A stretch of 64,000 nt of DNA, from NCBI RefSeq assembly GCF_900112755.1, contig NZ_FOMW01000011.1, positions 107,405 through 171,404 on the forward strand, written 5' to 3'. Positions 8,212-17,498 of this stretch are shown here, one piece after another. A program made the position numbers and the translations under genes. The DNA is from Sulfitobacter brevis. Its GTDB lineage: Bacteria; Pseudomonadota; Alphaproteobacteria; Rhodobacterales; Rhodobacteraceae. The notes below the pieces were generated by a model. The model did not search any database, was not told where the DNA came from, and saw nothing but the letters and a program-made list of their open reading frames with translations. Each line of letters starts with the position of its first letter. The stretch's first letter is position 1.

Positions 8212-9237
8212 ATGATCGGACATCTGAAGAAAACGGCGCTGGCGACAGCGCTTGTGACGCTCTCTACCGCAGGGGCTTGGGCGCAAGAGGTGACGTTGAA
8301 CCTGCACCAATTGCTGCCGATGCAGGCGACGATCCCCGCCAAGGCGATCACCCCATGGATCGAAAAGGTCGAGGCGGAATCCGGTGGCCGGATCAAGATC
8401 GAGCATTTTCCCACGATGCAGTTGGGCGGCTCACCGCCCGAGCTTTATGACCAGGCCGCTGACGGGGTGGCCGATATCATATGGACGGTGATCGGCTATA
8501 CCCCCGGTCGTTTCCCGAAAACCGAAGCCTTTGAGTTGCCCTTTATGGTCGGCGGCAGCGCGGGGTCGTCCAAGGCGTTTCACGAATACGTTCTGGCCAA
8601 TGGCATGGACGAGTTCAGCGACACGCATCCCATCGTGTTGCACACGCACGGGTCGGGCTGGATTCACAGCAACAAGAATGTCACCACGCTTGACGATGTT
8701 GCAGGCCAGAAGCTGCGCGGGCCAACCCGCGTGACGGCGCAACTGCTCGACAAGCTTGGCGCGACGCCCGTGGGCATGCCGGTGCCTGCCGTTCCCGAAG
8801 CGGTTTCCAAAGGTGCCATCGACGGGGCGATTATCCCGTGGGAGGTCACTTTACCGCTCAAGATGAGCGAGCTGACCAAGCACCATTCGGGCTTTGCCAC
8901 CAAGCCGGGGCTTTATACCGCGACCTTCGTGATGACGATGAACAAGGACAGCTATGCCGCTTTGCCCGATGACCTGAAAGCAGTGATCGACGCGAACTCC
9001 GGCCCCGAGGTTTCGGCACTGTTTGGCGCGGCAATGGATGCAGCCGATGTGGTCGGTCGCAAGGTCGCGACAGACGCTGGCAATACCATCACCGAGTTGG
9101 ACAGCGAGAAAGACCGCTGGATCGAGGTCGGCGCGCAGGTGACCAATGACTGGATTGCCGAGATGGATGGCAAGGGTCTGGACGGTGCCGCGTTAGTGCA
9201 AAGCGCCAAGGACTTCATCGCGGCCAACGCAGACTGA
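8212..9237 (+). CDS. Orphan TRAP transporter substrate-binding protein (DctP type)
   Basis: Periplasmic protein of 341 aa with an ordinary Sec signal (about residues 1-24, cleavage after AWA-QE). It has DctP-type segments such as FPTMQLGGSPPELYDQAADGV, and VPAVPEAVSKGAIDGAIIPW, where the conserved ligand arginine region would lie. GGGAGGA sits 6 bases before the ATG. No TRAP permease genes follow: it ends at a strong terminator. It could feed the permeases at 2503-4492, which lie divergently about 4 kb away, or an unlinked system. Its place after the P450 suggests it captures the P450 substrate. Confidence 0.9.
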   Translation: MIGHLKKTALATALVTLSTAGAWAQEVTLNLHQLLPMQATIPAKAITPWIEKVEAESGGRIKIEHFPTMQLGGSPPELYDQAADGVADIIWTVIGYTPGRFPKTEAFELPFMVGGSAGSSKAFHEYVLANGMDEFSDTHPIVLHTHGSGWIHSNKNVTTLDDVAGQKLRGPTRVTAQLLDKLGATPVGMPVPAVPEAVSKGAIDGAIIPWEVTLPLKMSELTKHHSGFATKPGLYTATFVMTMNKDSYAALPDDLKAVIDANSGPEVSALFGAAMDAADVVGRKVATDAGNTITELDSEKDRWIEVGAQVTNDWIAEMDGKGLDGAALVQSAKDFIAANAD

Positions 9238-9250
9238 GTACTTAAAGAAA

Positions 9251-9285
9251 TGGCCGGACTGCTTTCACAGCGTCCGGCCATTTTT
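9251..9285 (+). terminator. Rho-independent terminator after orphan TRAP binding protein
   Basis: TGGCCGGAC (9251-9259) pairs with GTCCGGCCA (9272-9280), followed by five T. It lies between convergent genes. The minus strand also carries a TTTC run, so it may work both ways. Confidence 0.85.
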
Positions 9286-9296
9286 GCCACTGCGGG

Positions 9297-10244
9297 TTAG
9301 TCCCTGATCGTCACGCGGTATCCGGCGCGGGGGAAGTGCACGCAAATCCGGCCGATATCCGGCTCTTGGCGCATCACCGCGATTGTGTCGCTGTCGGCGA
9401 TTACGACCTCGCCCTCGACTGGCTGTTCGCCGCCATCAAGATCGGGGGCGACTGTCACCAGCATGCCCGGTTTCAAACCCTGAGCCTCAAAAGGGTCGGT
9501 CGCCTGTTCAGTCACCGGATTACATTCTGCGGCTCGCGCGATGGCTGCCTCGGGCGACATCCCAGTCATGCTGCCGTGGCCAATGTCGCGGACGTTTGCC
9601 TCCCACCGCTCCAGATGGGTGAACTCGGACAGAAAGGCTGGCCCGCGATCCCAGCGGCCGCGCAGAAACCAGATCGCATGATAAATCTGCGCATCAATTG
9701 CGGCGGCGCTGTCGCCCAGCAGAAAGGCGCGGCCATCCGAGAGCTGCGTATTGGCCCACTGCAACGGCGCGCGAAATTGCGCAGCGAGGTGGGGTAGGTC
9801 GGCATTGGCCGCCTTGAGGCCCGCAGCCCAATCGGGGCCGAAATAAAGCCGCCCGCGATCTTCGGCAAAATCCTTCGGCAGCCCGTCGCCGGCAGAGCCG
9901 AGCACCACCTTCACGGCCAGATCGAACATTGCGCCGTCGGTCCAGCGGCTCAGGCACCACATCAGCCCTGTGTCGGCGCTTGGGAAAAAGGTCGGTGAGG
10001 GGTGGCGCCGTTCCAGCTCGCGCAGGATGCATTGGGTATCGCAGTAGATGTCCGCACCGATTTGCATGACGGGCGTGCGCCGGTAACCGCCCGTTAGTTT
10101 TGTCAGCATCGGTTTTGGTGCAAGGCGCGGGATCTCGACCGAGCGCCACGACAGACCCTTGATGCCGAACGCCACCCGCGCTTTTTCGGCGACGGGGGAC
10201 TGGGGGTAGTTGTGAAGAATGATTTCCGAAGCAGTGTCAGGCAT
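9297..10244 (-). CDS. Glutathione S-transferase family protein
   Basis: 315 aa from the ATG at 10244; the open frame could begin five codons earlier at a TTG. The N-terminal thioredoxin-like domain shows LHNYPQSPVAEKARVAFGIKG with a Ser as the possible catalytic residue, and TPVMQIGADIYCDTQCILRELE with the usual cis-Pro and the glutathione-contacting D-T/S pair. A helical C-terminal domain follows, and the last 90 residues form an extra beta-rich tail beyond normal GST length (about 220 aa). It converges on the TRAP binding-protein gene. A role in conjugating or dehalogenating P450 products is possible but not shown. Confidence 0.8.
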   Translation of the reverse strand: MPDTASEIILHNYPQSPVAEKARVAFGIKGLSWRSVEIPRLAPKPMLTKLTGGYRRTPVMQIGADIYCDTQCILRELERRHPSPTFFPSADTGLMWCLSRWTDGAMFDLAVKVVLGSAGDGLPKDFAEDRGRLYFGPDWAAGLKAANADLPHLAAQFRAPLQWANTQLSDGRAFLLGDSAAAIDAQIYHAIWFLRGRWDRGPAFLSEFTHLERWEANVRDIGHGSMTGMSPEAAIARAAECNPVTEQATDPFEAQGLKPGMLVTVAPDLDGGEQPVEGEVVIADSDTIAVMRQEPDIGRICVHFPRAGYRVTIRD

Positions 10245-10466
10245 GAAGCGGGCTTTCAATCTGGAGCAGTTGGCAGGACTGTTGCATTAATTTTACGCAG
10301 GCGCAGCCTTTGATCGCGTCAAGATCGGTTCAGCGCATGGCGGCGGACATATCGGTCCGTGTGATAGTCTTTGACTCTCGCGACAGACGGTGCTGATCTT
10401 GCACAAAAAACAAATCTGCCCGCGTGTCACGTTGCTGTCACATGGGATCAATACGGACTGGGGAGA

Positions 10467-10490
10467 CCGACACGGCCCTGCCGGTGTCGG
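10467..10490 (+). promoter_or_regulatory. Leader hairpin before polyamine-type binding protein gene
   Basis: CCGACACGGC (10467-10476) pairs with GCCGGTGTCGG (10480-10490) with one bulge and a CCT loop. It ends about 20 bases before the ATG at 10512, just ahead of the GGAG ribosome-binding site, so it may protect the 5' end or tune translation. Confidence 0.5.
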
Positions 10491-10511
10491 CATAATTGGA
10501 GTTACGAGACC

Positions 10512-11564
10512 ATGAAAATCATTCTATCCACCGTCGCCGTTCTGGCGCTTGGCACCGCCGCGCAGGCCGAAACACTGCGCCTTTTGACATGGGGCGGATA
10601 CGCGCCCGACGATGTGATCGCGAAGTTCGAGGCCGAAACCGGCCACACTGTCGAGGTCACCAAATCCAACAACGAAGAGATGATCGCCAAGCTGCGCGCG
10701 ACGAATGGCGGCGGGTTTGACCTCGCCCAGCCAAGCCAGGACCGGATCGCCGGACCGCAGGCCGAATTTGGCATCTATAAGCCGCTGGATATGGCGAAGA
10801 TCGATACCGCGCTGTTCATCCCCTCGATGCTTTCGGCCACCGAAGGCAATACGACCGTTGATGGCGCGGTTTATGCCGTGCCGCACATCTGGGGCACCTC
10901 CGGTCTGGTCGTGAACACCGCTATGGCAGGCAGCGTGAAGGACTACACCGACCTTTGTAATGCCGATGTTGCGGGCAAAGTGTCTTACCGCCTCAAGCGT
11001 CCGACGCTGATCGGGTTCGCCTATGCGATGGGTCTTGATCCCTTCGCGGCATACGGCGACGAAGCCGCCTATAAAGACATTATTGATCAGGTCGAAGCCA
11101 AGCTGGTCGAGTGTAAGGCGGGAGTCAAAACCTATTGGGACGGCGGCGACGAGCTGAAGAACCTGATGCGTTCGGGTGAGGTTGTGGCCTCGATGGCGTG
11201 GGACACGGGCGGCTGGCAGCTGAACGACGACAACAAGGACATCACCTTTGTTGCCCCTGCCTCCGGTGCGCTGGGATGGATCGATACCTTCGCGCTGCCT
11301 GCACGGGGCCGTGCCGATGAGGCCGCCTATGCGTGGATCAACTTTGTCATGCAGCCCGAGATTGCCGCGATGATCACGGCTTCGGCGGGCAACTTTACCG
11401 CCTCACAGGGTGGTGATGCCGATGTTGATGAGGCGCTGAAGGCCAAGTATCAGGCCAGCTTCCCACAGGCCGCCATCGACAACATCAAATGGTATCCCTC
11501 TGTGCCTGCGGGTCTGGAAGCCTTGGAAGGTGCGGCACTGGACCGGATCAACGCCGCCAAGTAA
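10512..11564 (+). CDS. Polyamine-type ABC transporter substrate-binding protein
   Basis: Periplasmic binding protein (350 aa) of the PotD/PotF family. I chose the ATG at 10512 because it gives a clean Sec signal (MKIILSTVAVLALGTAAQA-E) and has GGAG upstream. The mature N-terminus TLRLLTWGGYAPDDVIAKFEAE is typical of this family, as is the SMAWDTGGWQL segment. It opens an operon with an ATPase and two permeases. Family members bind putrescine, spermidine or other cationic or amide compounds. Acetamidase/formamidase downstream hints at an amide or amine ligand. Confidence 0.88.
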   Translation: MKIILSTVAVLALGTAAQAETLRLLTWGGYAPDDVIAKFEAETGHTVEVTKSNNEEMIAKLRATNGGGFDLAQPSQDRIAGPQAEFGIYKPLDMAKIDTALFIPSMLSATEGNTTVDGAVYAVPHIWGTSGLVVNTAMAGSVKDYTDLCNADVAGKVSYRLKRPTLIGFAYAMGLDPFAAYGDEAAYKDIIDQVEAKLVECKAGVKTYWDGGDELKNLMRSGEVVASMAWDTGGWQLNDDNKDITFVAPASGALGWIDTFALPARGRADEAAYAWINFVMQPEIAAMITASAGNFTASQGGDADVDEALKAKYQASFPQAAIDNIKWYPSVPAGLEALEGAALDRINAAK

Positions 11565-11583
11565 GCAGACACGACAAGACGAT

Positions 11584-11611
11584 AGAGAAGCGCGGATATC
11601 TGCGCTTCTCT
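11584..11611 (+). terminator. Attenuating hairpin after the binding-protein gene
   Basis: AGAGAAGCGC (11584-11593) pairs perfectly with GCGCTTCTCT (11602-11611) around an 8-base loop. TCTTT follows. It lies between the binding-protein stop and the ATPase start, so partial termination would leave more binding-protein mRNA. Confidence 0.75.
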
Positions 11612-11630
11612 TCTTTATGAAGGCCAATTG

Positions 11631-12725
11631 ATGACCAGTACCCCCGACCTCGAAGCCCGCGAAATCTCCAAGTCATTTGATGACTTCAAGGCGGTGAAGG
11701 ACATCAGCTTTACCGTGCCGCAGGGCACGTTCTTTTCCATTCTCGGGCCGTCGGGCTGTGGCAAGACCACACTGTTGCGGATGATCGCGGGGTTCCAGAA
11801 ACCGACGAGCGGTGATCTGTTGATCAAAGGCCGTTCGGTGCTGGATGTGCCGCCGAACAAGCGGCAGGTCTCGATGGTGTTTCAACATCTAGCTTTGTTT
11901 CCAATGATGAATATTGGCGCCAATGTGGGCTTTAGCCTGCGCCAGCGCGGGGTCAACAAGTCTGATATCAAGCAACAGGTCGAGCACGTGTTGGAGCGGG
12001 TCGGCCTAGGCGGCGTGGCAGATCGCAGCGTCAGTTCGCTTTCGGGCGGGCAAAAGCAGCGCGTTGCGATTGCGCGGTGTATGGTGCTTGAGCCGGATGT
12101 GTTGCTGCTCGATGAGCCGCTCGGCGCACTGGATCTCAAGCTGCGCGAGCATATGAAAATCGAACTCAAGCAGTTGCAGGCCGAGTTCAATACCACCTTT
12201 GTGTATATCACCCACGACCAGTCCGAAGCGCTGGTAATGTCGGACCAGATCGCGGTGATGAACCATGGTGTTTTCGAACAGGTTGGCACTCCTAAGGAGT
12301 TATACTACGCGCCGCAAACCGCCTTTGTCGCGGGGTTTGTCGGCGAGGCGAACAAGTTCGTGGCCACAGTTGAAAGCATCGCGGGCAACGCGGTGACATT
12401 GCGCACCCAAGGCGGACGCAGCCTGCAGGGAGTTGCTGCGGGGGCAGGGCTGGCCAAGGGCACCAAAGCCCATGTTTTTGTGCGCCCCGAAGCGGTCCGC
12501 CTGTCGCGCTCCGCACCGCAAAGTGCCGGGAATGGCGGCGAGGGGATTGTGCAGAACGTGCTGTTCAACGGGGCCAACTCGCAAGTGATGTTGCTGGATC
12601 AACTCTCCGGCGCCGAGATCAATGTGGCCCTGCCGCAAACCGGAGAGTACCGCGATCTGGTAAAGGGGGGGGCGGTGCACTTCTGGTGGGAGACTGAACA
12701 AACGCGGGTTTATGCCCGTGACTGA
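11631..12725 (+). CDS. Polyamine-type ABC transporter ATP-binding protein
   Basis: Cytoplasmic ATPase (364 aa) of the PotA family. It has Walker A GPSGCGKTT at about residues 42-50, Q-loop MVFQHLALFP, signature LSGGQKQR, Walker B LLLDEPLGALD and switch His in THDQSEAL. A C-terminal TOBE domain of about 110 residues follows. The first base of the open frame is a TTG directly before the ATG, and the ATG at 11631 is taken. Its last 14 bp overlap the first permease gene. It energises uptake with the two permeases at 12712-14432. Confidence 0.93.
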   Translation: MTSTPDLEAREISKSFDDFKAVKDISFTVPQGTFFSILGPSGCGKTTLLRMIAGFQKPTSGDLLIKGRSVLDVPPNKRQVSMVFQHLALFPMMNIGANVGFSLRQRGVNKSDIKQQVEHVLERVGLGGVADRSVSSLSGGQKQRVAIARCMVLEPDVLLLDEPLGALDLKLREHMKIELKQLQAEFNTTFVYITHDQSEALVMSDQIAVMNHGVFEQVGTPKELYYAPQTAFVAGFVGEANKFVATVESIAGNAVTLRTQGGRSLQGVAAGAGLAKGTKAHVFVRPEAVRLSRSAPQSAGNGGEGIVQNVLFNGANSQVMLLDQLSGAEINVALPQTGEYRDLVKGGAVHFWWETEQTRVYARD

Positions 12726-13581
12726 TCGCTCGAAACTCACCTTCTATCTGCTGCTGGCACCGCTGCTGTTGTGGCTCGTGACGTTGATCATCCTGCCGCA
12801 TGTAGGCATGTTTATCGTGTCGTTGCGCGAAAAAGTCGGCGTGCGGGAGTATGAGACAAGCTTTGCCAATTACGCGGTGTTTTTCAACGAGCCGCTGTAC
12901 TGGAACACCTTTGCGCGCACGGCCTATATGTCGATTGCCTCAACGGTTTTGACCCTGCTGATCGGTTTTCCGATCTCATATTACATCGCCAAGCTGACAC
13001 GCGGGCGCACCAAAACTACCCTGTTTTTGATGTGTCTGATTCCATTTTGGGTCAGCGAACTGGTGCGGACGTTCGGCTGGATGATCCTGCTGCGTGAGAC
13101 GGGGGTGTTTTCGGGCGTGCTGCAATATGTCGGACTGGCCGATGCGCCGGTCGAAATGCTGTATAACGACGCCGCGATCATGGTCGGGCTAGTTTATACG
13201 TCGATGCTGTTCATGGTGGTGCCGCTGGTCACGACGCTGGACAGCCTTGATGATAGCTTGATTGAAGCGGGCTATGATCTGGGCGCAAGCGGCTTCGCGA
13301 TCCTGCGCGAGATCGTCATTCCCCATGCCATGCCCGGTATCGTGTCGGGCTGTATCGTGGTGTTCATGCTCAGCCTTGGCAACTACCTCACGCCGATCTT
13401 GCTGGGCGGCAAAGACAGCCTGTGGTTCACCGGGCTGATCTACAGCCAGTTCATCACGCGGTTTAACTGGGAGCTGGGCTCGGCCTTCGGGTTCTTGCTG
13501 CTCGGCCTATCCTCGCTGATCGTCTTTGTCGGGCTCAAACTATCGCGGCAATCGCTGGGTAAAACGATGGCGCAGACATGA
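12712..13581 (+). CDS. Polyamine-type ABC transporter permease (PotB-like)
   Basis: Inner-membrane permease of 289 aa with about six helices. The coupling-loop EAA motif is seen as DSLIEAGYDLGASGFAILREIVIPHAMPGI, split here into EAGYDLGASG and IVIPHAMPGI around residues 184-208. It overlaps the ATPase gene by 14 bp and the next permease by 4 bp, which indicates tight translational coupling. It pairs with the PotC-like protein to form the channel. Confidence 0.92.
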   Translation: MPVTDRSKLTFYLLLAPLLLWLVTLIILPHVGMFIVSLREKVGVREYETSFANYAVFFNEPLYWNTFARTAYMSIASTVLTLLIGFPISYYIAKLTRGRTKTTLFLMCLIPFWVSELVRTFGWMILLRETGVFSGVLQYVGLADAPVEMLYNDAAIMVGLVYTSMLFMVVPLVTTLDSLDDSLIEAGYDLGASGFAILREIVIPHAMPGIVSGCIVVFMLSLGNYLTPILLGGKDSLWFTGLIYSQFITRFNWELGSAFGFLLLGLSSLIVFVGLKLSRQSLGKTMAQT

Positions 13582-14432
13582 TAACCGGTATCCCCCAAAG
13601 CGGCGCGTTTAGATGGACTTACCGCGCCTATGTGGCGCTGTTTTTCATTTTTCTGGCGCTGCCGCTCGTCACTGTTTGTGTGTTCGCCTTTAACGATTCC
13701 GTGTTCCCGTCGCTGCCGTGGAACGGCTTCACTTGGGCGTGGTTTTTCGGCGACACCGCTCCGCATATTGGCGTGTTTCATGAACGACCGATCCTGCGAT
13801 CCATCGTGACTTCGGGGGTCGTGGCCTTTTGGGTGGCGCTGCTGGCAGTGGCAGTGGGCACCTGCAACGCCTTTCTGTTCGTGCGCTACGATTTTCGCGG
13901 CAAAAGCGTCCTTTATATCCTGATGCTGTTACCACTGATCATCCCCGGAATCATCTTGGGGATCTCGATTCTCGTGTTTTCCTCCTCGGTGGCGAACACG
14001 CTGGAGGATGCGACGGGCCTGTGGTTTGACGGGCTGCGCCCCGGTTTGATCTTGGTCGTGTTGGGGCAGTTTTCCTTCATCACCACCTTTGCCACGCTGG
14101 TCATTTCTGCGCGTCTGCAGAAGTTCGACTTCAGCTTGGAGGAAGCGGCGCTGAACCTTGGTGCGACGCGGTGGGGGGCGGTGCGCGCCGTAACGCTGCC
14201 GTTTCTGTATCCTGCGATGGGGGCGGCGGGGGTCGTGGCTGTGTTGATGAGTTTCGAGAATTTCAACACCACCTTGATGCTCGTCGGCTCGGACGCGCCG
14301 TTGACCATCACCATGTTTGACCGACTCAAGCTCGGATCGACTCCAGTGCTCAACGCTGTCTCGTTGCTGTTGATCATCGTCTCGGCGTTCTTGGGTCTGG
14401 CGTCGCTTTTGCTGCAAAAGCGCGAGAAATAA
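13578..14432 (+). CDS. Polyamine-type ABC transporter permease (PotC-like)
   Basis: Second permease, 284 aa, six predicted helices. The EAA loop reads EEAALNLGATRWGAVRAVTL at about residues 192-211. The ATG overlaps the PotB-like stop (ATGA). It completes the four-gene transporter that begins at 10512. The next gene starts 116 bp later with its own AGGAGAG site, so transcription may continue into the oxidoreductase and amidase genes. Confidence 0.92.
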   Translation: MITGIPQSGAFRWTYRAYVALFFIFLALPLVTVCVFAFNDSVFPSLPWNGFTWAWFFGDTAPHIGVFHERPILRSIVTSGVVAFWVALLAVAVGTCNAFLFVRYDFRGKSVLYILMLLPLIIPGIILGISILVFSSSVANTLEDATGLWFDGLRPGLILVVLGQFSFITTFATLVISARLQKFDFSLEEAALNLGATRWGAVRAVTLPFLYPAMGAAGVVAVLMSFENFNTTLMLVGSDAPLTITMFDRLKLGSTPVLNAVSLLLIIVSAFLGLASLLLQKREK

Positions 14433-14548
14433 GCCTGCATCCGGCTCGGCCATTGCATGAGCCCTGCGACGTGGGGTTGGCATCGGGTGCGAAAAGTCGT
14501 TTCTAACGTCAAACGGCTCGCTTAAGCGCGTAAAATCAGGAGAGACAG

Positions 14549-15517
14549 ATGACGATCAGAACCGCAGTGATTGGCCTTGGGATTATGGGCCAGCGCATGG
14601 TGGAGCATATGACGCTGCACCCCGAGTTTTCGGTCGTGACCCTCTGGGACCCCGATACTGCCGCCTGCCGTGCAGCCCAGAAACTCGCACCCGATGCAAC
14701 GTTGGCCGCCAGCGCAGAGGCGGCAATTGCCCAAGCTGATCTGGTCTATCTCGCGTGCCCCCCTGTGCCCCGCAAGGCTTACGCGCTGGCGGCGGCAGAG
14801 CAGGGCAAAGCCGTATTTCTTGAGAAACCGCTCGGCGTTGATATCGCAGAAAGCCGCGATCTGGTCGAGAAGCTTACGGCATCAGGCGTGCCCACAGCGG
14901 TTAATTTTACCCAAGCGGCGGGTGCGGCCCTGACGGATGTGCAGGCCTCGGTGCTGGCAGGCGAGCTTGGTGAGTTGCTGGGCGTCGATATTATTGTAAC
15001 TTACGCAAACTGGCCGCGGGCGTGGCAAAAAGCGGCAGACTGGCTGCGCTTTCGCGACGAGGGCGGCATGACACGCGAGGTGATCTCGCACTTCGTGTTT
15101 TTCAGCGAACGAATCTTGGGGCCCTTGTCGTTGGTCCGTGCCGATGCCGACTATCCGGCAAGCGGGGAGCTGTGTGAAACCCATGTTGCGGCGCGGCTTG
15201 TCAATCAAGATGGCCTTCCGGTCACCATCATGGGCAGCGTCGGGGGCGCACAGCCGGACCGGCAGGAAGTGACGATCAAAGGCGCTACCTCCAGCCGCCG
15301 GATTTCAGAATTCTCGCAAGATGCCATTTCCTATGGGGATGACTTTGTTGCGGTTAAACAGACCGCCGCCGATACGCGGGCAACCAGTTTAAAAGCGCAA
15401 CTGGACGATCTGGCGCTTCTCCTTGCAGGCCAGCCAAACCGTTTGGCCACGGTGGAGGAAGCGCTGCGTGTGCAGATATTGATTGAAGGTATTCTGGGCA
15501 ATCACCAGCCAAGTTGA
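14549..15517 (+). CDS. Gfo/Idh/MocA family NAD(P)-dependent oxidoreductase
   Basis: 322-aa cytosolic enzyme. The Rossmann fold starts at AVIGLGIMGQRM (about residues 5-16). The family EKP motif is FLEKPLGVDIAES at about residues 92-104, with the Lys that contacts cofactor and substrate. The C-terminal alpha/beta domain includes FRDEGGMTREVISHFVFF with the usual catalytic-region His. Such proteins oxidise or reduce sugars, amino sugars or amine derivatives. Position downstream of a polyamine-type transporter and upstream of an amidase suggests it acts on the same imported compound. Confidence 0.85.
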   Translation: MTIRTAVIGLGIMGQRMVEHMTLHPEFSVVTLWDPDTAACRAAQKLAPDATLAASAEAAIAQADLVYLACPPVPRKAYALAAAEQGKAVFLEKPLGVDIAESRDLVEKLTASGVPTAVNFTQAAGAALTDVQASVLAGELGELLGVDIIVTYANWPRAWQKAADWLRFRDEGGMTREVISHFVFFSERILGPLSLVRADADYPASGELCETHVAARLVNQDGLPVTIMGSVGGAQPDRQEVTIKGATSSRRISEFSQDAISYGDDFVAVKQTAADTRATSLKAQLDDLALLLAGQPNRLATVEEALRVQILIEGILGNHQPS

Positions 15518-15542
15518 GGATTGAATTTAAAAGGACATTACG

Positions 15543-16487
15543 ATGACGCACGCGACTCTAAACGCCTCGGTAGAGACCTGCCATTGGGGCTTTTTCGATG
15601 CCACCCTTGCGCCCGCCCTGACCATCGAGAGCGGCGGAGAAGTGATCATCGAGACCATTTCGGGCGGGCCGAAAAATCTGCCGCCAGAAGGCTTTCACAT
15701 CCCGCCCGAGTTGTTGGAACTGCACGCCGCAGGGGTACCCGCGATGCCGGGGCATATCCTGACCGGACCCGTTGCTGTGACGGGCGCGATGCCTGGCGAT
15801 GTGCTGCAAATTGATATTCTGGACGTGTCTTTGCGGCAGGACTGGGGCTTTAACTTCTTCCGGCCTTTGGCGGGCACCCTGCCTTTGGATTTTCCGCAGG
15901 CGCATCAAACGATCATCCCGCTGGATGCTGACAAAAACATCGCAACGCTGCCTTGGGGGCTCGAGCTGGATCTGGCCCCGTTTTTTGGTGTGATGGGCGT
16001 GGCCCCGCCAGCCGACTGGGGGCGTATCTCAACGATTGAACCCCGGATGCATGGCGGCAATATCGACAATAAGGAACTGGTTAAAGGCACCACGCTTTAT
16101 CTGCCAATCTTTACCGAAGGGGCGCTGTTTTCATGCGGCGACGGCCACGGCGCGCAGGGGGACGGCGAGGTTTGCGTCACGGCGATTGAAACCGCCCTGC
16201 GCGGGCATTTTCGTCTGACGGTCCTGAAAGATCGTGACCTCACCTATCCTCAGGCCGAAACCCCCACGCATTTCATCACGATGGGCATGGCACCCGACCT
16301 TGACCGCTGTGTCGAGATGGCGCTGCGCGACATGATCACGTTGGTTTCAACGCGGGCGGGGATCAGCCGCGAAGACGCCTATATGCTGTGCAGCCTCGCT
16401 GGTGATTTGCGCATCACCCAGACGGTGAACCGCGAAAAGGGCGTGCATATGATGATGGCGAAAAGCCTGCTTCAGCGGGGCGTTTGA
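15543..16487 (+). CDS. Acetamidase/formamidase family protein
   Basis: 314-aa hydrolase of the FmdA/AmdA family, which releases ammonia from short amides. Recognisable segments are NLPPEGFHIPPE, the GHILTGPVAVTGAMPGDVL stretch at about residues 70-88, RMHGGNIDNKEL, and the GDGHGAQGDGEV motif at about residues 199-210 with clustered Asp and His. It starts 25 bp after the oxidoreductase and belongs to the same likely operon. Its TGA stop abuts the stop of the convergent symporter gene with no base between them. Confidence 0.9.
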   Translation: MTHATLNASVETCHWGFFDATLAPALTIESGGEVIIETISGGPKNLPPEGFHIPPELLELHAAGVPAMPGHILTGPVAVTGAMPGDVLQIDILDVSLRQDWGFNFFRPLAGTLPLDFPQAHQTIIPLDADKNIATLPWGLELDLAPFFGVMGVAPPADWGRISTIEPRMHGGNIDNKELVKGTTLYLPIFTEGALFSCGDGHGAQGDGEVCVTAIETALRGHFRLTVLKDRDLTYPQAETPTHFITMGMAPDLDRCVEMALRDMITLVSTRAGISREDAYMLCSLAGDLRITQTVNREKGVHMMMAKSLLQRGV

Positions 16488-17462
16488 TCAGATCGCCGCG
16501 ACCTGCCGGCGCGAGGCCTTTTGCGAAACGAATGCGCAGACCAGCAGCTGGGACATGTGATAAATCATCAGCGGCAGGACGATTGCACCGACCATTTCAG
16601 GGGTGAATAGCGCCGTTGCGATCGGCAGGCCGCTGGCGAGGCTTTTGGTTGAGCCGCAGTAAAACAACACCGCCCGATCCGGATAGGGCAGACGGGTCGC
16701 CTTTCCCAATGCGATCATCGCCCCCATTCCCAGCGCCAAGAAAATCCACACCACGAAAAAGAGCATCACGAGTGTCGCCACGGGAATCGCTGACCAAAGC
16801 CCCGACACCGTGCCCGCGCTGAACGCGGAGTAGACGATTAGCATGATCGAGCCTCGGTCGACCGTCATCGTCAGGACCCTGTGACGTAGCACAAAGCCCC
16901 CCACCCACGGCCGCAGCAATTGCCCGATCACAAAGGGCAGCAGAATTTGCAAACCGATCTTGCCCACAGCATCCATGCTGACGCCGCCATCACCCTGGTG
17001 CAGCAGCAAAGCCACAAGAAGCGGCGTCAGCACCACGCCGATGAGGTTTGAAACCGAGGCGGCACAGATCGCGGCGGGCACGTTGCCGCCCGCAATAGAG
17101 GTGAATGCGATTGACGATTGCACGGTGGACGGCAGTACCGCGAGAAACACCAGCCCCAAGGTAATCGTGGTGCCCAGCAGCGGCCCGAAAAGCGCTGCAA
17201 GTGCCAGCCCGATTGCGGGAAACAACAGATAGGTTGTGCCAAAGGTCAGCCCTTGTAGGCGCCAGTTGGTCAGCCCGGCGCGCACAGCCCTAGGATCAAG
17301 CTTCGCACCATAGAGGAAGAATAATAAAGACACTGCCCAGAACGTGACATGGCGCAGCCCCTCGGCGGCCAGGCCCTGCGCAGGCACCACGACGCCAGCC
17401 GCAACCGTGGCGACCAGCAACAGCATATAGGCGTCAATGCCGAGGCGTTTGATCCAGTTCAT
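16488..17462 (-). CDS. Bile acid:sodium symporter (BASS) family transporter
   Basis: Membrane protein of 324 aa with about nine to ten helices. It begins MNWIKRLGIDAYMLLLVA at the ATG 17462. Family marks include FTSIAGGNVPAAICAASVSNLIGVVLTPLL, given here in two parts: FTSIAGGNVPAAICAAS near residue 120 and NLIGVVLTP after it. Relatives of this group (YfeH/PHO-like) transport organic anions. The open frame extends 32 codons upstream, but these lie in a repeat region and are not protein-like. It follows the gamma-glutamyltransferase gene after a strong hairpin. Confidence 0.85.
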   Translation of the reverse strand: MNWIKRLGIDAYMLLLVATVAAGVVVPAQGLAAEGLRHVTFWAVSLLFFLYGAKLDPRAVRAGLTNWRLQGLTFGTTYLLFPAIGLALAALFGPLLGTTITLGLVFLAVLPSTVQSSIAFTSIAGGNVPAAICAASVSNLIGVVLTPLLVALLLHQGDGGVSMDAVGKIGLQILLPFVIGQLLRPWVGGFVLRHRVLTMTVDRGSIMLIVYSAFSAGTVSGLWSAIPVATLVMLFFVVWIFLALGMGAMIALGKATRLPYPDRAVLFYCGSTKSLASGLPIATALFTPEMVGAIVLPLMIYHMSQLLVCAFVSQKASRRQVAAI

Positions 17463-17498
17463 TCGGGGGGTCTGCCTGCGTTGTTCAAAATGCGCTTT

